Origin: Blastomussa wellsi
Lineage: Eukaryota > Cnidaria > Anthozoa > Scleractinia > Plerogyridae
Direction of reading: 5' to 3'
Length of the DNA: 64,000 bases
Assembly (NCBI GenBank): GCA_947652115.1
Contig: OX393573.1
Location: 8,087,548 to 8,151,547, forward strand
The translations under genes and the position numbers were made by a program. The notes under the pieces were generated by a model, which made no database searches, was not told the origin of the DNA, and worked only from the letters and a program-made list of their open reading frames with translations. Shown here in pieces: positions 1-10,532 of the stretch. Position 1 is the stretch's first letter; each line of letters starts with the position of its first letter.

Positions 1-55
1 AGGGCTGATGTCGCTTTGCTCTCACCCGAATGATGCCCTTGCTAGCATGTGCAAT

Positions 56-166
56 AATTGGAAAATTAAACGAGACTTACCTGTAAGTTGAAGTTTGATT
101 GAAATTCTATCCGTCACCAAGCGCTGAGGGATTACGTGAGATAGCATATCGCCTGCGCGAACTCAG
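56..166. repeat. DIRS terminal repeat, 3' end of element
   Basis: Bases 103-166 are an inverted, slightly diverged copy of the other terminus (4533-4595). Both contain the stretch running from AATTCTAT through CGCCTGCGCGAACTCAG. This end has a further 47 bp outside the shared repeat (56-102). Bases 56-138 are perfectly complementary to 243-325. Confidence 0.85.
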
Positions 167-242
167 TTTTTAAAGCACTTGCCATGTGTGCAGGGGAAAG
201 AAAACCCTGACCAGCAAAATGGGAGGGCCTTAAAAGGGAGGG

Positions 243-358
243 CACGTAATCCCTCAGCGCTTGGTGACGGATAGAATTTCAATCAAACTTCAACTTACAG
301 GTAAGTCTCGTTTAATTTTCCAATTCTATTCCGTCACCGCACTGAGGGCTCACGTGAG
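243..358. repeat. DIRS internal complementary region
   Basis: Bases 243-325 are an exact reverse complement of the left outer end (56-138, 83 bp without mismatch). Bases 322-358 are an exact reverse complement of the right outer end (4559-4595). The two halves overlap in the four bases AATT at 322-325. The block therefore reads as the junction formed when the two element ends are joined. Confidence 0.9.
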
Positions 359-436
359 ACTTCAAAGCCCACTGCACACATGAACAGAGTAATGACCAAC
401 CAAGCAACTCATATTGGTCAAAACCAGTTTATTAAC

Positions 437-1604
437 TTACTCTTGTAACAAAACGTTAGAAAAGCTATCTGTGTTGATAACAGGCTTGCTATAAAACTTT
501 GCAAAAGTGTCAGATGAGCTCCATCCTGCAACTGATAAGATGTGCTCTAATGGTACAGATTTCAACAGAGCCTTAGATGTTGCGGCAGCCCTAGTACTGT
601 GGGGCTTGAAAAGGTTTACATCAATTCCTGACTTATGCATTACAGCTTTGACCCACCTACTGATGGTGTCCCGGGGAAACTGGTTTAAATGGCTTGTAAT
701 GACTAATAAACAATTGTTGTGCACCTCCACGTAAAGAAGAGGTACGATCAAGATATGCCTTCAAGGTAGTGACAACACAAATGTTAGGGTTGTCCGGATA
801 AGCTACAAACTTAACAACAGTGGGTTTCGACCTTGGCTTAGACTGTTTAATAGGCCTGGAGATAATAAAAGTCACAGAAGTTTCTGAAACAACCATGTCC
901 TCCAAAGACAAGTAGTGAATTGTCTGCCCCCGTTGAGCTGATACTAATGACATTAAAGTGACTAATTTTAAAGTCAGGTCCTTTAGTGAGCAGTCTGTAA
1001 TAGAGATTGTCTTAAGATAGTTCAGAACCTTGCTCACATCCCATGTCTCAGTATATCTTGGGTTGGAGGGTCTTGCTTCGTAAACTCCTTTTAAGAACCT
1101 CTTACCACTCTCTTGTGCTCCAAAAGTCATCCCGTCCACAGGCTTTAAGACACTGGACAGAGCAGACCTTGCAGTGTTAATACCACTGTAACCGATGCCT
1201 GACTCAAATAGCTCCACTAAAAAGTCTAGTGCCTGGGGGACAGTGGCAGAAACTGGATCAATCTGTTTTTTATGACAATATGTAGTCCATCTTTTGATGT
1301 AAGATGAATATTGCTTTGTAGTTCCTTTCCTCCAGGACTGTAAGATGATGGAGGTTGCCTTTTGAGAAATTCCTTGTGTCTCATAGGACTGCCGGACAAT
1401 CTGCATGCAATCAGAACCATTTTCCTGAATAGGGGGTGGACTTCTTGTGGCATCCCCGGCATTTGTAAGGCAGTTCGTTGTTGTGGTAACACTCTTGGAA
1501 CAGCCACTAACATGCGAAGAAGTTTGGGATACCAACTCTGGGTTGGCCACATTGGAACTATCATCAATCCCTCTGCACAATCGGTTTGTATTTTCTGTAG
1601 GCAT
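437..1604 (-). pseudogene. DIRS tyrosine recombinase, frameshifted within the catalytic domain
   Basis: Starts at ATG 1604, inside the preceding ORF. The N-terminal half holds a SAM-like core-binding domain (QSWRKGTTKQYSSYIKRW, then VPQALDFLVELFE). The catalytic domain begins with the first arginine in LVSAQRGQTIHYL. The frame breaks in the GGGG/CCCC tract at about 670-676 and continues from about 690 to 437. This second part has the HxxR box (PHSTRAAATSKA), the tryptophan of AGWSSSDTF and the nucleophile tyrosine in FAKFYSK. All catalytic residues are present but split between two frames. Family role: strand exchange that integrates the circular cDNA. Confidence 0.85.
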
Positions 1605-3321
1605 CTTGCAATTAAACTGAAAGGAGGGAAAGCATAGAACAAGTGTTTATCCCATGTTACAGAAAATGCATCAATAAAGGCTGCCCCTGGGTCAGGTTTC
1701 CAGGATACATAGCATGGAACCTGATGATTTAGTCTGGATGCAAAGAGATCTATGGAGGGCTCCCCCAGATATCTGTGGTCTGTTGGAAAATATCAGATCT
1801 TATCATCCATTCGTTGTTGTCTGAGAAAACGCGTGATTCCCGATCTGCCTCAACATTTTTTGTCCCTGGGATATGAGCAGCTGTTAACCATATTTGTTTT
1901 TCTATGCACCACTGCCAAATATCTTTAGCAATAGTGTGACATTCCCTAGAATGTACACCTCCCATAGCATTAATATAGTTCACAGTTGTAGAGTTATCAG
2001 AGTAAATCTTAACGTGAATGCCTTGCTCATTTTTGCAAAATGCCTTAAGTCCAAAAATTGCAGCTAACAGCTCCAGACAATTAATGTGATATTTTGCTTC
2101 TTCCTCTGACCATCTACCTCCTATTTTCTCTGTCTCTTTGACAGCTCCCCATCCTTTAGTTGATGCATCGGTGTAAATTATTACATCAACCTTTGAATTA
2201 GGCAATAATATGGGGTAGTTATTGGTCTGTATGTTATCATACCACCACTTTATCTCTGAAAAGCTTTCTTGGGATAATCTCATTTGAGCATTATAATTGC
2301 CATAGTTTTGTCTTAGGGCTGTAGTTTTATCCCTCTCAAGTTGTCTATAATACAGTGGTCCATATAAGATCCCAGGAAAACTTGACACTAAAAGCCCTAC
2401 AAAGCTAGCTAGTTCCTGGATTGGGAGCTCAACCAGCTCCATCATTTTCTTGCATCTTTCCCTTATGCGCTGGATTTTTTCCTGTGTTAAGGAGACAGTC
2501 ATATTAACTGAATCCAAGACAAATCCCAGAAATGTAAGGACTTGAACTGGCTGTAAGACCGACTTATCAGGATGTAGGATAAAACCCAATGTTGAAAATA
2601 AGTCACAGGTATCATTAATATTGGCTTGGCAGTCCTCCACACTCTCCCCTTGTAAATAAGAGTCATCAATATAGCCTACATTTAGGTGACCCTTCTGGCG
2701 CAGCGTAGCATACACTGGCTTAAGGATTTTTGTGAAGAGTCGGGGTGCACAAGCCAGACCATTTGGTAGACATGTAAACTGAAACAATCTACCTTTCCAG
2801 CAAAACCTCAGATATTTTTGATCATCTTTGTGAATTGGCACTGAGTAGTATGCGTCACGCAGGTCTACTGAGGCCATATAACAGTTTGGAGTCATAAGCC
2901 TTATTGCCGATTGTAAGGTATCCATCTTAAAATGTTGATACTCCACATGTTCATTCAAATTCTTCAAATTTAGAATTAATCTACACCCTCCATCTTTCTT
3001 AGGGCGTACGAATATAGTAGAAATATATTCACCAGGGCAATGTGTGGTTTCTGAAATCACACCTTTGGTCAGCAGTTTATCAATTTCATTGTCAATGACC
3101 TCCTGCTCTGGTTTTGTAAAATTTATTTCTTTTGGTGGCATAAACTGCATTGGCTCTCCATTTTCAAACTCAATGTTATAATTTGTCACACTATTAAGTA
3201 TGAAAGGATCTGAGGTTATGCATTGCCACTGAGAGGTAAATTGTTTCAGTCTTCCACCTGTAATTTTAATAGATTGCTCTAACACATTTCGTACCTCAAC
3301 GTTGTTAGCAGTCTGATTCAT
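1226..3321 (-). pseudogene. DIRS reverse transcriptase-RNase H ORF, frameshift near its end
   Basis: Starts at ATG 3321, overlapping the gag stop codon. The open frame to 1750 carries a retroviral-type reverse transcriptase with the catalytic box GYIDDSYLQG and the LPNGLACAPRLFTKI segment. An RNase H domain follows with its acidic residues in IIYTDASTKGWGAV, CLELLAAIFGL and IYSDNSTTVNYIN. The frame stops at 1750 after a run of five C/G at 1762-1766. The following frame, to about 1226, encodes the conserved DIRS extension (FYAFPPFSLIARCLQKIQ, MWPTQSWYPKL), a region described in this family as a putative methyltransferase-like part. The homopolymer position suggests a one-base indel. The extension overlaps the recombinase ORF in another frame, which is the normal DIRS arrangement. 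Confidence 0.9.
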
Positions 3322-4450
3322 TTTGACTTCCCCTCCTTCTTCCTCTTGAAGTTCGGAGGATGTTTGTGGTCGTTTTTCCACGAGCCTAAAAAAGGCTTCC
3401 TATAATGTTGGTTTCCTGAGCGTCCGCGGCTATGTGCGTAAGAGTTGTGCCTGTGATAATCAGGCTTGTTCGTTGATCGACCACTGTGTGTGGAGACTTT
3501 CTTTCCCACTCGATTGACCTCGGTCAATTCTTTCACTTGTTTCGGGAGATCATTGCCAAACAATTGGTCAGTGATCGGAACCGACGAGGAGCAAAGATGT
3601 TTGTATTCCTCGTGTAAATCCGGTTTAATAAATTCCCTTCGTCTTTGATTGAGTTCACTGTTTGCATTAGCGAACAATGTAAGTGCATCTGTTGACTTTT
3701 GAAGAAGGTCGTTTCCCGCTGGGAGTGACGACAAGTGCTCAAGGAGTTTGTCGATCATATTTGTCAACGCGCACATTCCTTTGAAGATGGATGTCTGCAC
3801 CTTTTGCAGTCTAACATCTTGGGACCGGACTGTTGGAGTAAGGTGGTCCCATACTGGTTGATTGACTCGTACTTTTGTCAAGAATTCACAGTTCTCTGGT
3901 CTGTGATACTTGTTCAACTTTTCCTGAAGTTTCTCTTCACTACATTCGCCAGCTCTGTGTTTACGCTTGGGCCCGTCTCCTCTTTCTTCAGCTCTTGTTT
4001 CAAGCTGTTAAGTACCTCAAATTTTCCTTCATTAGAAGGCATGTTGTGAGCCCCGGCTGAGTCAGCCAGCTTTGTCACAGCTTCTTCTAAGCTCGTAGTT
4101 TTGTCATCTCGCTTCTTCTTCGTGGGGGGCTCTTCGCTGACCTCGTGGTCATTCTCGGCAGATTTTGCCTCCTGTTCTTCCTCCGTGTCAACATATTGTA
4201 CTTCAAAGTCTGACTGAAACTGTTTGAACGACTCAGCAATAGTCTTGGATAAATCTTGAGACATCTGGGTGAAACCCTGTCTCAGCGTAGCGGCCAGCTC
4301 TTGTAAACCATGTGAGTCAGTTTTGGCGCCATCATCTCTTTCGATGATTCTCACATTTGCTTCAATGTGTTCGCTTCTAGAGCCACTGCGTTTCCTTTTT
4401 AAGTTGTCTTTCTCGCCCTTAAGCTCAGATTTATCCGAGGTCTCGGGCAT
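3318..4450 (-). pseudogene. DIRS gag-like ORF with one frameshift
   Basis: This is the putative structural (gag-like) protein of the DIRS element. The first ATG is at 4450; a longer open frame upstream to 4552 starts only with TTG. The N-terminal part is highly charged, with a basic KRKRSGSRS patch and acidic stretches. The open frame breaks near 3938-3945 and continues in another frame from about 3917. The second part has a helix-rich segment containing LFANANSELNQRRREFIKPD and then a basic, Arg/His/Lys-rich tail without a Cys-His knuckle, as is usual for DIRS gags. Its stop codon overlaps the next ORF's ATG (ATGA at 3318-3321), suggesting coupled reinitiation. The break sits where the two halves read as one protein, so a single-base indel is more likely than programmed frameshifting. 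Confidence 0.75.
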
Positions 4451-4532
4451 TTTTAGCGATTTATCGCTTAAAACTAAAATTCTCAGCGTGTTGAAAAACC
4501 AAACGTCCGTTCGCTCCAAAGGCGGCAATACA

Positions 4533-4595
4533 CTGAGTTCGCGCAGGCGCAATGCTATCTCACGTGAGCCCTCAGTGCGGTGACGGAATAGAATT
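4533..4595. repeat. DIRS terminal repeat, 5' end of element
   Basis: Inverted counterpart of 103-166. The outermost 37 bases (4559-4595) recur in reverse complement inside the internal complementary region. The element ends in AATT. Confidence 0.85.
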
Positions 4596-5184
4596 TTCTT
4601 GAAAGTTCAGTAAATTCTGGCCAAAGACCTTGCACAAGTCAGCCTTCAAATGGTTTTTGTGTCGAACTAGTAAATGCAAAACCTTCAATTATCAACATCT
4701 GAACACGGACATTTTGACAAGTTGGGTCTCCTCTTCCAAGTGGGCAGCATGAAGATTTTAAAACAATGCTTACAGGCTCTCGTGTCTTCACCCCACCTTT
4801 CTGCTCATCCGCTCTCTTTGCTCACGTATCTTTTCTGGAACAGGTTAGCTCTAACTTGACTTGTGCTACGAGGAAACTCACATTTTACGCACTCTACAGG
4901 TACTTTACCATGTTTTAATCCCAAGTCTGCATTTGATACCTCAGTCCTAGTCCATATTTTATTTCCGTGTTTCATGTCCAGTCCATAGTCCGTGTTTTAT
5001 ACTGACTGATATTTGTCTGCAGACATCACCTGTTCCAGTTTTTCTTAAGTGAAGCTTGAGTTTTGGCTGCATCACATTATGTTTAGAACAAATGTACACA
5101 CAAAAGTTAGTGGATGGGTTGTATACATTGTATATGATTGTATATATCATTCTGTGATAAATTAACTATATTATGTCACTACAG
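4596..5184. other. No gene seen; probable intron of the anosmin-like gene
   Basis: AT-rich sequence between the DIRS element and the first recognisable exon. I found no open reading frame with family resemblance and no clear repeat structure. The end (5150-5184) runs into a CACTACAG splice acceptor. Confidence 0.4.
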
Positions 5185-5232
5185 ATCATGGCAATTCCTC
5201 TTGCCCGACCGAAGTAATTGCAAAGAGTGAAT
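5185..5232 (+). CDS. ANOS1: Tentative ANOS1-like exon, Cys-containing
   Basis: 48 nt between CACTACAG and GTAAGT. Read with one base from an upstream exon it gives DHGNSSCPTEVIAKSE, plus the first base of a Cys codon completed by the next exon. Phase 1 at both ends agrees with exon 8230-8414. The Cys spacing could be the edge of the Cys-rich/WAP region, but similarity is too short to prove it. Confidence 0.5.
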
Positions 5233-8200
5233 GTAAGTTTTTTCTGTTTATTTTGTACTTATGGGGGCCTAGCTGTCATATGAAAGGGAAGGCATGCTAT
5301 TTGTCTCACTTAAATTAATAAACGAACAAATAAACCCGCCCCTGCACACACTTGTGCGCCCACAATTAATGTTTTTGATAATTATGAACATTGTTTCATG
5401 TTTACCAAAGTCAGGGTCACAACTTTTCCAATAACTTGTTATATAAACTCAGGTCACTAGTGCAGGTCACTTAAAGCCAAGTCTGGCAAGTTTTTGGCTA
5501 GTAAAATCAGACCTGTTACAAGCCACTTGGCTATAGTCAGCTAAAAAGTAAGTCTTGAGCCCTGTACATTTTCACTTGAATATACATTACTTTTTGTGGC
5601 CAACTGACTGACAAGGAAACAGACATACCAGTAGCTACTTAGCTTTGTAGTTTAATGATAGTCTACTTTAAAAGGTTTCCTTGTTCTTCTTTCACCTGGT
5701 AAAATAATGAAATGCATTGCCCGAATAAACCTCTTGGGATTATAGTCTTAATTTTAAAGAAGACATTATGTACGAGTCAAATCAAAGCTTCAACATCCCC
5801 CCCCCTCCCTGGGCATTTGATGCCCATGCCTTTCCTGGGGGTGGGGAACACATGCAGGGTAAAATGCAAACATTAAATACACGATTACAAAGACTGTCAC
5901 AGTGTTGATCGAAATCTGCTGTTATATATTTGCAATAGTTGTACAATCCGTAGTCACTAAAACATGGAACGACCTAAAACCACCTACAACCACCTAAAAC
6001 CACCTACAACCACCTACAACCACCTAAAACCATCTACAACCACCTACAACCACCTACAACCACCTAAAAAAAATCAACAACCACCTACAACCACCTAAAA
6101 AAAATCAACAACCACCTACAACCACCTAAAAAAAATCAACAACCACCTACAACCACCGCTATGAAATACGAGAATCGAACAAAACATCCATCTCCCCCTA
6201 AAAACTTACTCTCACTGGTCCCATGGGTTTAGTCACGAAATCAAGTAGAGTCACCAGACACCAGAGAGAGACTAAACTCGAGGCTACCAAAAATGTAACC
6301 TGTGATCAGGCCCAATTGTACCATGTCTCTAATGTCTTCATATGTCGCAGATTACCAGATTACAGATTACAAGTAAATTTTTAGCATCTGTTTAACATCC
6401 GTCATCTTGTCACGCAAGGCTTAACTCTCTTAGTTTGCGTCACTACACACCTCAGGAATCGGACACTTGCAAGTGTAATCATTGGTAGCAAATACCATTT
6501 AATTGGAAATCTTTAGTAGAAAAAAAATCGGTTGGGGAAGGGGGGGGGGTGGGGTTGGAAGGCTAAGATTGGTTTTGTATAGGAGACTGATTGAAAAGAT
6601 AAATTTAGGTTTGCTTGTGTTTCCGGAGACTTGCAATCCTGAAACTAAAGGTGAGCACTTTATGTACGCTCATCTTGAATCCGAATACAGAAAATATCCA
6701 TACCCCCCCCTCGACGGAGGATTTTTTTTTAATTTGCACCCTCCACCCAATGTAATGAAATCGGTTTTGAGGTTTATGAGAGGAAATTACAAAAAACAAA
6801 AAACAACAACAAAAAAAAAATACGCTTATACCCCATCATAAGAGGGCAGTGGGGTGGAACTTGCGTGACTAAGCCCATGTTTAATGACCCATGGGACCAG
6901 TGAGAGTAAGTTTTTAGGGGGAGGTGGATGTTTTGTTCGATTCTCGTATTTCATGTGTACGTGACATAGCGGTGGTTGTTGATTTTTTTTAGGTGGTTGT
7001 AGGTGGTTGTTGATTTTTTTTAGGTGGTTGTAGGTGGTTGTAGATGGTTTTAGGTGGTTGTAGGTGGTTTTAGGTCGTTCCATGTTTTAGTGACTACGTT
7101 GTACAATCTTCGCTACAAGGTTCTTCTTGGATAACAATACTTAAGGATTTAAGCAGTAGAGTGTCACAACTCTGTTTGCGGCAGAAGTTGAATCTCCAAT
7201 GAAAAGCAGCTGAGTTTTATAATGTGATGTGTTGCTTGGGTGATTTGCAGCTGGGCATCTGTTTTGTAGAAAACACAGCAGCCGTAGGTAGGCTTCTGAT
7301 GTTCTGATAAGTAGCTTCAATCATCTTTGCCAGTGATGGCCCAAATAAATCGATACAACTGTGAAAAAAGTTCGAGAAAATCGAAATCTAGAAACACACA
7401 CATGAGATTGAGGCTATTTGTGCCACGCTGCCAGCCAGCCAGCCAGCCAGCCAGTCCAAGATGGCGGCTGTAACCCTGAAATCGCCTGGCATCGCGATTA
7501 CACCCGCGAGAAATCCCACGGGACTGACACGATTAGAAGCAACTGATGAGGTCCACTGAAGGGCCGGAACTAAAGTCTTGCTTTAGAAATACTGTAGCAT
7601 GAGACATATAGCATGAGATCTAGGCAATGGAGGTGCAGTTTTAGCTGAAACTAAGATACAGCTCTTGATGTTTTGAGACAACAGTAGCTTGGAAGAGACT
7701 TGGATCTTATAACTCCATTAATGTGATAAAGACTATCGTACAAGCTAACCAAAAGCTTGTGATAAACAAAAGGTCACTGTTAGATCTACTGATCCGACTG
7801 ACTTAAAAGATCTTAAAAAGATCATTTTTCTAAGGCTAGAAAAGATCTTGAAGCAGAAAATGAGCCAATAGTCCTAACCAAATGCCAGAGAGCTAGCAAA
7901 CACGACAGCATTAAGATACTATTAAACGGCTCTTAAATAGCATAAAATCCTCCAATGCACTCAGTGAATCCTTTGTAGGAATTCCCATACAAACCCATGT
8001 TGTTTGTACACTTCACATAGAGTGCTTGGCCTGCCTGTGCCTTCAGGAGTTTAGTTCAAATTTTTTTGTAAGCCTTACTGTCCCTTTCATATGAGAGCCC
8101 TCTCCCTCTCCATGCCACTCACTGTGAGAGACAGCTGGGAGATGCATTCTGTATCTGGGAGACTCTTAGATAATCCGGGAGAGTTGGCATGAATGTAATC

Positions 8201-10425
8201 TTCATGCAAAATTGGTTTTGTTCAACTAGGTGTGTTAATGAGGCCTGAAAGTGTTCAGGTATCCACCCCTGTAACAAACAAAGAGTCTGGAACATTAACA
8301 GTAAGCTGGAATGGAACATGGCCTTCAAACACAATATTTATTTTGATGGCGAGGTGGAATAAGAAGGGAATATTCTTGGATTCCTCACAGCTGGGTTGGA
8401 AAGAAATAAAACAGGTACCAGTAACACATCTAAAGGGCTTATATTTATTTATTTATAAATATGTGGAAGCCATGATAATCATTGCAGCCTGAAATGGTAG
8501 CCATTTCTTCCTGGCCTTTATCCCAAACTACGTTTTATACCACTTTTTTTGTTCCATTTTACAGTGCAGACACTCAAACTGAACACTTGACATTTATTTT
8601 TACATTTTTTGTTATGATTATCCAATGAGAGCTCTTCACATAGAGCAAAGGATTATTGTTTTCAGCACCTAAGAAAGTTAATTTTTCTGTTAAAATGTCT
8701 GGCTAACATTAGATAATGGTAAAAAAATGTGAAAATAAATGTCAAGTGTTCACGGTTCGAGTGTCCTCACTGTAACAATGGAACTGTTCTGTGTTGAAGG
8801 TGTACATGTTGTAAGTACAGAAAAATCATGTCATGGACAGAATTTCAAAAGTTGGTTCTACTTCAGCCAGTTTTCATCACTGCATGATTTGAAGTTTCTC
8901 GATGTTAATTTACCAACATTTAGGAATGAAGGACATTAATTAATATACTGTAATATAATTTCAGGGAAAGCCATTTTTAGTGCAGAGTGGACTATTGGGA
9001 TGATGTATTGTGGGCTGTCCTCTTCTAACTCGTTAAGGCGCTAATGCATATCAATTAATTAATTAGTCTCAGAAAACATCATACCCTCCTTGTGGTATTA
9101 TCCTTTCAGGAACAAAGTGATTTACTCCCATTGCATGCACATGTGCAGAAGATTAGTTTGCATTGCTATACTCCAGAGGCCGTGATCCTTCAGGTCAGCA
9201 CCAAGAATCACAACCTCTAGGAAGGTCCAACACCAGAAGTCCGCGATTCACGGACTTCCCATCATTCTGCGCATGCACAAAATCAAATCTGACAAATCTG
9301 ATTGCCTGAAAGCTACAAAACGATTTCTCTACGCATGCTCACAATTTGGTTGCGGCCAGAGGTCCCGATTCCTTGGTGCTTACCAAACGAATTGTGGCCT
9401 CTGGGGGAAGGAATGAAACACAAGATGGAGGATAAAGTACATAAATATGGGATTGCACAAGAATGTCTTGTGCTCTTCCTTGCTGTAGAACACAACGTGT
9501 AAGGCACATTCGTTTTAATATACTCTGATTTTATTTGGGGAGGGGGGATTTTAACTTATTTTCAGGTATTGACACTTTCTCCATTTAGTCCAAAGTTCAG
9601 TATTGTGACTGAATATCTTTTGCGTCGAATAACCCAACTTGTGTAAAGAGAGTTTTTCTGCAGTTTTGAAACTGCAGTTGTAATGTACTTGTCAGGGTTC
9701 AAATAAAGAGAAGAAACATAACGTATTACTAATCTCCAGCGGCTTGTTTATTTCTCCCTTTAATGGACACGAAGAGCCCAAAATGTTCAAAGTTTTAATC
9801 ATTAAAGTGCAAGCTTTCCGACGACTTTGTGGCTTTACGGTAAACTTTTTAAGTTTGAAGGTATTGTTGCACACTGCCTGCAGGTGCCTCCAGAACTTAA
9901 GTTACCGCTTTGCTTGAAACGTTTCCAAGATAAGTTGATATAATTGTATGTAAATATAATTTTAATGTTAAGTGTCTTTTACAGAAGATAGCAATGGCGA
10001 CAACAGAAGAACGTACTATTCCATGACTATTCGATAATTGAATTAGTTCTTGATGAAAAATTGCTTTTTGAATGAAACAAAATCTTTTTTCATCATGTAT
10101 ATATTTATCGTTCCACAGTTGTCTTCGGTCTTGAAAAAAAAAGAAACACATCAAGAAATCAAAAGTATCATGTTACTGAGCTTGTAAAATTCATTAATAA
10201 TTCATAAGGAGTAGATCCAATGCAAAGGTACTATTTAGGTCACATGAATGCTCTGTAAACCCCAATACAAATCAAGAGTAGAATTAACTTTTGATAAAAA
10301 CTCCTGCTCATCTAATTAGTATTTATTAACTTTTGATACAGATCTTTACTGATTAAAATGCAAAGCACAATGGAATCGAATAACAATACTTTGCATTCAA
10401 TTTATTGTTTTCATTTCACAAGTAC

Positions 10426-10456
<31 letters not shown>

Positions 10457-10493
10457 TTTACAATTGCTCGCCTATCGGCTCGCAATTGTAAAT

Positions 10494-10532
<39 letters not shown>

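Larger units (their letters stand above)
56..4595 (-). mobile_element. DIRS-like tyrosine-recombinase retrotransposon, full length but frameshifted
   Basis: A 4.5 kb element reads on the minus strand in the order gag, reverse transcriptase/RNase H, tyrosine recombinase. The ends carry inverted repeats (103-166 against 4533-4595). An internal block at 243-358 is complementary to both outer ends placed side by side, which is the hallmark of DIRS elements and is thought to template the circular intermediate. Both ends abut AATT (56-59 and 4592-4595), as does the junction inside the internal block (322-325). Known biology: DIRS elements reverse-transcribe their RNA and integrate with a tyrosine recombinase, so they have no integrase and make no target duplication. 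Each of the three genes holds one frameshift, two of them in homopolymer runs, so this copy is probably inactive unless these are assembly errors. It probably lies in an upstream intron of the anosmin-like gene. Confidence 0.9.

Noticed and set aside
4844..4899. Candidate ANOS1 exon between an AG acceptor and GTACTT donor
   Set aside because: In the only frame that joins to the exon at 5185 it contains a TGA stop.
6503..6841. 112-codon open frame inside the long-TIR element
   Set aside because: Contains homopolymer-derived Gly and Lys runs and no transposase motif.
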